Below, one piece after another: positions 57,663-64,000 of a DNA stretch of 64,000 nt. The DNA is from CAZQFV01 sp964613665 (GTDB lineage: Bacteria > Chloroflexota > Chloroflexia > DTKN01). Position numbers and translations under genes: made by a program. The notes under the pieces were generated by a model, which saw only the letters and a list, made by a program, of their open reading frames with translations, did no database searches and was not told the DNA's origin. How positions within the stretch are numbered: position 1 is the first letter of the stretch; each line of letters starts with the position of its first letter. The DNA is taken from contig CAZTIG010000017.1 in NCBI GenBank assembly GCA_964613665.1, positions 1 through 64,000 on the forward strand. Reading direction: 5' to 3'.

Positions 57663-60600
57663 CTAGCGCCCACCTCCCCTGGGCACCAGCGGCAGGAAGA
57701 CGTGGTGGGCCACCAGCCAGACAGGCGGCGTGGTGGGCGCCGACACGGCCCAGGCCGACTCGTCCGTCCCGGCCACGTGCTTGACCCAATACTCGAACGA
57801 GGAGGGGTAGGCATAGGTGTCGGTGAAGCAGACCTGGCCGGCGACGACCTGGCCCAGCGTCTCGGCGTCCTCCTCACCGGCAGCCAGGCGGGCCACGACC
57901 GAGTCCAGATCGGCGGCCCCCGGCACCCAGCACACCCGGAAGGCCCAGTCGTCCAGCGGGTAGACGGTCACCTGCTTCGGCGGCGGCAGCGTGCGCGGCC
58001 AGGTCGTGCCGTAGCCGATCCCGCCCGGGTCCGAGTCACCGGCCTCGTCCACCGCCTGCAGGCAGTAGGCGTAGGTCGTGTCCGAGAGCAGGCCGCTGTC
58101 GACGAACGCGCTGACCCCGCCCGGCACCAGCGCTACCTCGGAAAAGTCGGGCTGCCCCGGGTCCTGTCGCAGGATGCGCAGCCCGATGGAGTCGGAGGGG
58201 GGCTCCGTCCAGCTCAGGTGCAGCTCGCTCGACGAGAGGGCCGTCACGGTGGGCGTGACCGGCGCAGCCGGCACCGCCCGCATGGCCTGGACCTGGACGA
58301 TGGGCGAGTACTCAGAAGCGACTCCCTGCAGCGGCGCGCCGTCGGCCTGCCCACCGCCCAGCAGCGCCATGGCCCGGTACTGGTAGACCTGCCCCGGGGT
58401 GATGCGGGCATCGTGCAGCTCGCTCACGCCGGCGGCCAGGGTGGCCCAGGGGGTCCACTCGCCGCCCAACAGGCGCCGCTCGACGATGTGCTGGGCCATG
58501 GGGTCGCCGAGGTCGAGCTGGAGGTAGATCTCCCAGGGCCACTCCCAGGCCCGCAGCAGGGGCGGCTGCGGCATCTCCCACCGGCCGATGGCATAGAGCT
58601 GCCCCTCGCTGGAGGCCACATAGACCATCTTGCTGTCGCCGATGGCCGGGGAGGACCCACCCAGGGCGGCCCCCTCGAGAGTGAGCGGGCCGGGCCAGTA
58701 GTTGCCCTCGGCCCCGCGCAGGACGTACAGCGCCGCCGGGTCCCCGCCGACCACGTAGAGGTTGACCGGGTCGACGGCCGGCGACGAGTCCACCGGGCCG
58801 CCGGTGTCATATCGCCACAGCTCGCTGCCGTCCGCCAGGTCCAGCGCATAGACCCAACCGTCCTGCGACCCGAAAAAGACCTTGCCCTCCGGGCCCAGCG
58901 CTGGCGCCGAGCGCACGGTGTCGCTGGCGACAAAGGTCCAGCGCACGCTGTCGCTGGCGGCGCTCCAGGCGACCACCTGGCCGGCAGCCGTCGGCACCAG
59001 CACGGTCTGGTCGGCGTCGTCGGCCAGGGCCAGGCCATCGCCGATGGCCGAACCGGGGCTGATCGTGTGGCTGATGGCCGTGTCCAGGTCGTAGGACATC
59101 TCGTAGAGCGTCCCGGCGGCCGTGCCCACCCAGACCGTGCCGTCCGGGGCGATGGAGGGCGCCGTGGTGACGCGCGCGTCGACCACGGTGGACCCCACGC
59201 GAGCGCCCGCCGCACTGTACGCCAGCACCAGGTAGCGCGTGCTGCCGCCGGGACCATTGTTGTCCGACCCGCCGACATAGATCCTCCCGTTGCCAGCGAT
59301 CTTGGGGGAGGCGTCGCTCTGGCCCACCGTGCGCGACCAGCGCAGCGAGCCGTCCTCCTCGATGGCGTAGAGCGTGCCGTTGGTCGTCTGCACGTAGGCC
59401 GTGCCGTCCAGGCTGATGGCGGCGGCGCTGTCGATCGGCCCGTCGGTCTGGTAGGACCACAGCTCGCTGGCGACGGTGTTAAAGGCGTGGACCTCCCCGC
59501 TGCTGTCGCCGATGACGATCTGCCCGGCGGCACTGACCACTGGCGAGGGGGTGCGGCTGCCCGGGGGCGTCGCGGCAATGTCCTGGGTCCAGTACACCTC
59601 GGCCAGGGCCCCCGGCCCGCTGAGGCCGGTCAGGCCGCGCCCGGGCCAGTCATAGTGGAACATCGGCCAGGAGGCCCGCAGGTCCGGGCCGTTGCCCCAG
59701 TAGTCCATGGAGGGATCGCCGTAGAGGTCCCAGGCGATAAAGCCCGAGTCCCAGTCGCCGTTCCCCCAGCCGGCGCCGAAGATGGCGCGGTGGTCGTCCA
59801 GGCCCGTCCAGACGGCCTCGCCCAGCGGCAGGTGGCGGCGGAAGAGGGCATCGCTGATGATATAGTCGATGGACTGGCCGTAGCCGTCGGCCGGCACCTG
59901 CCACTCCCAGCGATAGCCGACCCCGGTCGTCCCGCCGATCCAGGCCGAGATGCGCCCGGCGGCCAGGTACGTCGCCGCCAGGTTGGCCGGATTGTACCAG
60001 GCGCCGGTGCCGCAGGCCATCACCATGAGGACAGGCGCCTTGGCCCCGGGCGTCACCATCTGGCCGGCATGGTCGCGGTAGAGCAGGCCGGGCGCGCTGA
60101 TCTCCTTCAGGCTCAGGTAATCGGGCGGGAACGGCTCGGTCGGGTTCTCCACCTGGCCGAGGGTCTCATAGTCCGCCGTCCAGGCCCGCCGGCCAATGCC
60201 GCTGGCGCCGCCTTGGCCGGCGGCCTGGACCAGCCCCCAGTCCTGGGAGGTCCACCGGGCCTTGACCTCCTGCCAGGTGAGCGGCGCGTCCACGGAAAAG
60301 TGGCTGGGCGAGTAGCCGGTGGGGGGATGCTCCTTCTCGTACAGGCGCACGCGGCTAAAGCCCTCCGGGGAGAGCACGTCCCACCAGACGCGCTCCATGA
60401 GGTACCCGCCGTCGGTCGGCCCGCTGGCTACCTTGTAGGTCCCGGTGAGGGCATCGGCCGGATCCCACTTGAGGCCGCCGTGATCGTACATGGCCCCGGC
60501 GAGCAGGGCGTTCTGCTTCCAGGGGCCGCCATCCTGCTCAAAGGCCATGATCGTCTCCAGCGCGCTCTGCACCGTCGCGGCGTCGTCGTAGGGCAGCCGG

Positions 60601-61553
60601 CCGAGGTACACGTCGACGGCAAAGGCCGGCGGCTCGTCGCGGGTGGACCCCTCCTCCGCCCAGAAGGACTCACCCAGGACGCCATCGCCGTTCGAGTCCC
60701 AGTCGCTGTAGAGGTCGACATAGTACCAGTCGGTCGACTGGCCGCACATGTTCTCCAGGAACGGGACACCGGCATCCGTACAGTGCTCGGGCCAGGCCCA
60801 CCAGGGCGAGCGCACCCAGTCGTCACCGGCGGGCATGATCTTCAGGAAGGGAACGGTGTTGTCGGTGCCGATCAGCAGGACGTACTCCAGGCCGCGGGGG
60901 CCCTGGTCCAGACTGCGCTCGTAGGCGCGGATGGCGTTGCGCAGGAAGTTGCCCCCCTGTCCGCCGGGGTCCAGCTCCTCGACGGTGATGACCTCCATGT
61001 CAAAGCCGAGGAACTCCTTATAGGCGATAAAGTCGTCCAGGGCCGGCACCACGGCGGCGCTGGTGACGATGAGGTAGCGGTCGCGCATGAGGGGATAGGC
61101 CGGGAAGGGGTCGTACAGGTAAAAGTCGCCGCAGCAGACGTCCCCGACTACGGAGCCCGGGTAGGTGACCATGCTGGCGTCCAGGACGGAGCCGAGGCTG
61201 CCGGCGCTGGCCCGGCCGGGCACCAGGCCGCGGGGCTCCTGCTTGACGATGGCATAGGACGCGTAAACGATGCCGGCCGGGGGCTGCAGCTCGTAGGCGC
61301 CGTCGGGGCCGCTGACGGCCTGATCCAGCAGCACCGGGGCGCCGATGAACGGGGAAAAGCCGTAGAGCGCCAGCTCCACGCCCTCCTGCGGGCCCGCGGG
61401 GCCCACGGCGGGCTCGTACTGCACCGTTCCGAGGAAGCGCGGAAGCTGAGTGGGGACATCGCCCGTCGCGAGGCCACCCACGGCCCCCCAGGGCAAGAGC
61501 ACGACGAGCAGAACCGTAGGAAGCCAGCGGGCAGACCTTCTGGCGGCGCGCAT
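57663..61553 (-). CDS. Giant exported C25-like protein with PQQ-type propeller; catalytic His replaced
   Basis: A 1296-aa secreted protein with a signal peptide (about residues 10-27). Residues about 30-140 are a beta domain, and 155-590 a C25 gingipain-like domain (RYLIVTSAAVVPAL, YVLLIGTDNTVP, DVYLGRLPYDD). The catalytic Cys is kept in MACGTGAW (Cys514), but the His position is Gln447 in AAGQGGASG. Residues about 640-960 are a PQQ/pyrrolo-quinoline-type beta-propeller with repeats such as TLYAIEEDGSLRWS and VYALDLADGSELWRYD. Two fibronectin-III domains follow, and the protein ends HHVFLPLVPRGGGR. It may be an inactive peptidase acting as a surface adhesin. Start ATG 61553 has AAGGAGG upstream. 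Confidence 0.87.
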   Translation of the reverse strand: MRAARRSARWLPTVLLVVLLPWGAVGGLATGDVPTQLPRFLGTVQYEPAVGPAGPQEGVELALYGFSPFIGAPVLLDQAVSGPDGAYELQPPAGIVYASYAIVKQEPRGLVPGRASAGSLGSVLDASMVTYPGSVVGDVCCGDFYLYDPFPAYPLMRDRYLIVTSAAVVPALDDFIAYKEFLGFDMEVITVEELDPGGQGGNFLRNAIRAYERSLDQGPRGLEYVLLIGTDNTVPFLKIMPAGDDWVRSPWWAWPEHCTDAGVPFLENMCGQSTDWYYVDLYSDWDSNGDGVLGESFWAEEGSTRDEPPAFAVDVYLGRLPYDDAATVQSALETIMAFEQDGGPWKQNALLAGAMYDHGGLKWDPADALTGTYKVASGPTDGGYLMERVWWDVLSPEGFSRVRLYEKEHPPTGYSPSHFSVDAPLTWQEVKARWTSQDWGLVQAAGQGGASGIGRRAWTADYETLGQVENPTEPFPPDYLSLKEISAPGLLYRDHAGQMVTPGAKAPVLMVMACGTGAWYNPANLAATYLAAGRISAWIGGTTGVGYRWEWQVPADGYGQSIDYIISDALFRRHLPLGEAVWTGLDDHRAIFGAGWGNGDWDSGFIAWDLYGDPSMDYWGNGPDLRASWPMFHYDWPGRGLTGLSGPGALAEVYWTQDIAATPPGSRTPSPVVSAAGQIVIGDSSGEVHAFNTVASELWSYQTDGPIDSAAAISLDGTAYVQTTNGTLYAIEEDGSLRWSRTVGQSDASPKIAGNGRIYVGGSDNNGPGGSTRYLVLAYSAAGARVGSTVVDARVTTAPSIAPDGTVWVGTAAGTLYEMSYDLDTAISHTISPGSAIGDGLALADDADQTVLVPTAAGQVVAWSAASDSVRWTFVASDTVRSAPALGPEGKVFFGSQDGWVYALDLADGSELWRYDTGGPVDSSPAVDPVNLYVVGGDPAALYVLRGAEGNYWPGPLTLEGAALGGSSPAIGDSKMVYVASSEGQLYAIGRWEMPQPPLLRAWEWPWEIYLQLDLGDPMAQHIVERRLLGGEWTPWATLAAGVSELHDARITPGQVYQYRAMALLGGGQADGAPLQGVASEYSPIVQVQAMRAVPAAPVTPTVTALSSSELHLSWTEPPSDSIGLRILRQDPGQPDFSEVALVPGGVSAFVDSGLLSDTTYAYCLQAVDEAGDSDPGGIGYGTTWPRTLPPPKQVTVYPLDDWAFRVCWVPGAADLDSVVARLAAGEEDAETLGQVVAGQVCFTDTYAYPSSFEYWVKHVAGTDESAWAVSAPTTPPVWLVAHHVFLPLVPRGGGR

Positions 61554-61609
61554 GTCTACCTCCTTGCACCAGCGGTGCGACAACTCCCGAACATGTGGGG
61601 ACTATGTAC

Positions 61610-61638
61610 AGCGTACCACGAAATGGCGGCAAAGTCAA
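61610..61638 (-). promoter_or_regulatory. Promoter of the second C25-like gene
   Basis: Minus strand TTGACT, 17-bp spacer, TACGCT with TGG before it. Confidence 0.6.
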
Positions 61639-61677
61639 GGATGATGCCCGACATGGACACGCGTCATTCTCGAATCC

Positions 61678-61730
61678 TGGAGTGCGGGCTTTACCCCGCG
61701 AGAGGTCTGCGGCCCGAAGGCCACACTCCA
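61678..61730. repeat. Cloverleaf-like palindromic element
   Basis: An outer 7-bp stem TGGAGTG/CACTCCA (61678-61684, 61724-61730) encloses a CGGG/CCCG hairpin and a GGCC-CGAA-GGCC hairpin. It is in the gap upstream of the C25-like gene and downstream of the kinase gene. I see no gene in 61640-61811. Confidence 0.4.
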
Positions 61731-61811
61731 TGGGCGCGCGCCGTTCCTGGGCGTGGCTCATAGGAAGCAGTGCCGCCGAACCCACGCCGCGCTCTCCCCA
61801 CCCACACCCAC

Positions 61812-63713
61812 CTACGAGGCCCTCCCCCCTTCCCCCGCCCGCGGCAGGTCGAAGTAGAAGGTGCTGCCCGGCCGGCCGGCCTCCTGCAATTCCCCAACAC
61901 CCGGCACGCCCGCCTCGACACCGACCCGCCCCCCCAGCTTCTCGACGATGCGCCGCACGATGGACAGCCCCAGCCCATGCCCCTCGGTGCGCACCTGGTG
62001 CAGCCGCTCGAAAAGCGCGAACAGCCGGCCCCGCTCTTCCTCTGTCAGGCCGGCCCCGTTGTCGTGCACCCAGAAGCGCACCCACCCGGGGTCCAGGAGG
62101 GTCGCCCCGATCTCGATCTCCGGTGGCTGGCCACCGTACTTGAGGGCGTTGCTCAGATAGTTGACCCAGACCTCCTCGATCCACGGCCCGTAGCCCAGCG
62201 CCGCCGGCCACTCCGCCGGCCGCCGCACCACCGCCCTGTGGCTGGCTACGAGATACTGCAGGCGCTCCAGCGCCCGCTCCACAATGGGGCCCATCTCCAG
62301 CGGCTGGGGCTCCACCTCCTGCCCCCGCACGCTCGTCAGCAACAGGAGCTCGTCGATGATGTTCTCGATCCGCTGCGCGCAGCGGTCGGTGACCTGGAGG
62401 AGGTCGTACTGCTCCTCCTGGGAGAGCACCGCGAACTCGCCCAGCGAAACAGCGCTGGCCAGCCGCAGGGCGTCCAGGGGGGTCTTCAGGTCGTGGGCCA
62501 CGGTATGGGCAAAGGCCTCCAGCTCCGCGTTCTGCCTCTCCAGCCGGTCGGCGTACTGCCGCAGCATCTCCTCGGCCTGCCCGCGCGCGGCGATCTCCTG
62601 CTCCAACTGCGCGCTCCGCTGGCGGTAGATCTCGGCCTCTCTCCGGGCCGTCTCGGTCTGGTGCAGCACCTGCAGGTTCTTGATCCGCCGATCGGCGTCC
62701 TCGTTGAAGATGATGCGTTCCACGGCGCGGTACTGCTCATAGTGCTCCAGTGCGGCGCGATAGTCCTGGCGCTGCTTGTGCAGCCCAGCCAGCGCCTGGT
62801 GGGCCTCGCACTGCTCTTTCCTGGCCCCGGTCTCGACGGCAATGGCCAGGGCTTGTTCGAGCAGCGCGATGGCCTCGTCCGGCTGCCCCAGGGCACCGTG
62901 AGCCTTGCCCGCGCTGATCAGAGCGCACATCTCCATGTAGCGGTAGCCGAGCCGCCGGGCCAGCTCCAGCGCCTGGCCGAAGCAGGCCAGGGCCTCGGCC
63001 TGGTCGCCCCTCTGCAGGTGGATGTCGCCGATCGTGCACAGGACGGTGGCCTGGCCCATGTCAAGGCCCAACCCCCGGGCGATCTCCAGGCTGCGCTGCC
63101 CGCACTCCAGACCACGTTCCGTTTCGCCCAGGAAGAGACAGGCGTCGGCGATGTTGTTCAGCATGATGGCCACGTGGCGGCGCCGGCCGGCCTCCTCGAA
63201 CACGGCCAGGGCCTGCTCGTAGGCCGCCATCGCCTGGCGGTGCTCGCCCATCTTGCCGTAGACGATGCCCAGGAGGTTGAGCGCCAGGGCCTCGCCGATG
63301 CGGTCGGCAGCGGTCTGGGCCGCCTCGAGGGCTTTGTAGCCGTAGGCCAGCGCGTTGGGATAGTCGCCCAGGTACTCGTAGATGGCGTTGAGGATGCGCA
63401 GAACCTGCGCCCGCAGCCGGAGGTCCTGGTGCGACTCCACGAGCGAGAGCGCCTCCAGCGCCAGGCCCAGGGCCGGACCGAGCCGGCTGAGCTGCATGTT
63501 GCTCTCGGCCAGACGGGCCAGGCTGACGACCAGCCCCTCCGCGTAGTCCGGGATGGTCCGCACCAGGTCATAGGCCGCCTGCGCGTAGGCCAGCGCGCGC
63601 TGGCCGTCGACATCCCGCAGCTCCCTGGACAGGGCGTTGAGGATGTCCACTTTGCCGCGGGGGTCGGTCGCAGCAGCCAGTTGGGCCTCGAGTTCCTCGA
63701 CCGGATCGGCCAT
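61812..63713 (-). CDS. Cytoplasmic TPR-domain sensor histidine kinase
   Basis: A 633-aa protein. Residues 1-320 are about seven to eight tetratricopeptide repeats (ALAYGYKALEAAQTAADRIG, AMAAYEQALAVFEEAG, GLECGQRSLEIARGLG). A coiled coil spans about 330-395, then the H-box AFAHTVAHDLKTPLDALRLA with His407, and an ATPase domain with WVNYLSNALKYGG (N), VHDNGAGLTEEE and GHGLGLSIVRRIVEKLGG (G boxes). There are no membrane helices. It should autophosphorylate in response to a protein partner or internal signal. No response regulator is adjacent in the window. ATG at 63713. Confidence 0.94.
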   Translation of the reverse strand: MADPVEELEAQLAAATDPRGKVDILNALSRELRDVDGQRALAYAQAAYDLVRTIPDYAEGLVVSLARLAESNMQLSRLGPALGLALEALSLVESHQDLRLRAQVLRILNAIYEYLGDYPNALAYGYKALEAAQTAADRIGEALALNLLGIVYGKMGEHRQAMAAYEQALAVFEEAGRRRHVAIMLNNIADACLFLGETERGLECGQRSLEIARGLGLDMGQATVLCTIGDIHLQRGDQAEALACFGQALELARRLGYRYMEMCALISAGKAHGALGQPDEAIALLEQALAIAVETGARKEQCEAHQALAGLHKQRQDYRAALEHYEQYRAVERIIFNEDADRRIKNLQVLHQTETARREAEIYRQRSAQLEQEIAARGQAEEMLRQYADRLERQNAELEAFAHTVAHDLKTPLDALRLASAVSLGEFAVLSQEEQYDLLQVTDRCAQRIENIIDELLLLTSVRGQEVEPQPLEMGPIVERALERLQYLVASHRAVVRRPAEWPAALGYGPWIEEVWVNYLSNALKYGGQPPEIEIGATLLDPGWVRFWVHDNGAGLTEEERGRLFALFERLHQVRTEGHGLGLSIVRRIVEKLGGRVGVEAGVPGVGELQEAGRPGSTFYFDLPRAGEGGRAS

Positions 63714-63826
63714 GGCCAGTCTTCTCCCAGCCGCGCTCTCGGGTGCTCTTCGTGCGGCAAGAACGACGACCCGGCATCCAGGTGCCGGCCCCGAGTTGCG
63801 CGGCAGCCGGCGGGCCGGACACTCCC

Positions 63827-63835
63827 ATTATAGCA
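63827..63835 (-). promoter_or_regulatory. Extended -10 of the kinase gene
   Basis: Minus strand TGC-TATAAT, about 115 bases upstream of the start. Confidence 0.55.
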
Positions 63836-63910
63836 CAAATCCCCCCGGCACGGAAGCCGACCTCGCCCAGCCCCCCAGCTCGCAGCGTCAAGCAGAGCCG
63901 GCGGCGCTGT

Positions 63911-63919
63911 GGTATACTG
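63911..63919 (+). promoter_or_regulatory. Extended -10 of the gene at the right edge
   Basis: TGG-TATACT, 50 bases before the ATG at 63970. Confidence 0.5.
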
Positions 63920-63969
63920 GAGCCGGCAAGCGGGCCTGTCAGCCGAGGATTCAGCCGCGGGAGGATACC

Positions 63970-64000
63970 ATGATCGCAGCAAGAGAGACACGTGTCCTGG
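63970..64000 (+). CDS. Start of a gene cut by the window edge
   Basis: An ATG at 63970 has GGGAGGATACC upstream, an excellent ribosome site, and a promoter about 50 bases before. Only the first ten codons (MIAARETRVL) are visible, so no identity can be given. It is divergent from the histidine kinase gene and could be related to its pathway, but that is a guess. Confidence 0.6.
   Translation, partial: MIAARETRVL

Noticed and set aside
57351..61763. Plus-strand open frame of 1470 codons opposite the second C25-like gene
   Set aside because: The minus strand encodes recognisable domains along the same span. The plus-strand product is His/Gly/Pro-rich without any family motif, an expected by-product of high GC at third codon positions.

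Overview
The window is a GC-rich bacterial chromosomal segment that most resembles a member of the Chloroflexota (Anaerolineae-like). The reasons are indirect. There are many exported lipoproteins with Pro/Thr linkers, gingipain-like C25 and clostripain-like C11 peptidases, a GerMN protein with a Cys/His-rich N-terminus, a CarD-family regulator, CooC, an aldehyde:ferredoxin oxidoreductase, and two-domain secreted proteins ending in a (Y/F)LPLV motif. No 16S gene is present, so the assignment is inference. Promoters are of ordinary sigma-70 type, often with a 17-bp spacer and an extended -10 (TGn-TATAAT).

Layout. 1-3.7 kb: a C25 peptidase running off the left edge, divergent from a C11 peptidase. 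3.8-3.95 kb: tRNA-Pro(UGG) with its own promoter and terminator. 4.0-12.2 kb: lgt, a lipoprotein c-type cytochrome, two large polytopic GT-C-like membrane proteins, a VTT/DedA protein and bifunctional nnr. 12.2-14.5 kb: an unexplained 470-bp gap, pyrimidine-nucleoside phosphorylase and a small unknown. 14.5-19.7 kb: a GerMN protein, a decayed DinB fragment, a head-GIN lipoprotein, a MATE/ANKH-like exporter, and a small membrane protein with a GerW/YtfJ protein. 19.7-25.8 kb: two divergent clusters for aldehyde/alcohol redox (AOR, Fe-ADH and SCP2 on one side; cyclophilin-like, LsrG-like monooxygenase and a second Fe-ADH on the other), separated by a repeat-rich gap. 26-31.7 kb: DUF3160 lipoprotein, ABC-F ATPase, and an orphan ParA with a zinc ribbon. 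31.7-38.0 kb: a minus-strand block of information-processing genes (coaBC, ruvA, dtd, a DHH-CBS-tRNA nucleotidyltransferase fusion, an EF-Tu domain-2-like protein, DUF192, and a rhodanese lipoprotein with an in-frame UGA). 38.1-42.3 kb: DUF2148 ferredoxin-like protein, a gluzincin metallopeptidase and a family-5 solute-binding lipoprotein. 42.4-50 kb: folD lacking its catalytic Lys, an unknown lipoprotein, then cooC, an SDR epimerase, a GH36 alpha-galactosidase and a GGDEF protein in one run. 50-64 kb: rluB, a giant LivK-like/BNR-propeller fusion, carD, a DEAD-box helicase, a second giant C25-like protein whose catalytic His is Gln, a TPR histidine kinase, and the first codons of a further gene.

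How the genes fit together. The cell exports many proteins: lgt sits beside a lipoprotein and at least seven others carry lipoboxes. It secretes proteases and a beta-propeller protein, and takes up peptides or amino acids. AOR, CooC and FolD suggest an anaerobic or facultative life with ferredoxin-linked aldehyde and one-carbon chemistry. The observations most worth testing are the UGA-containing rhodanese, the LivK-propeller fusion, the FolD Lys-to-Ile change beside cooC, the interleaved inverted repeats in the aldehyde-cluster gap, and short tandem-repeat arrays at several gene junctions.
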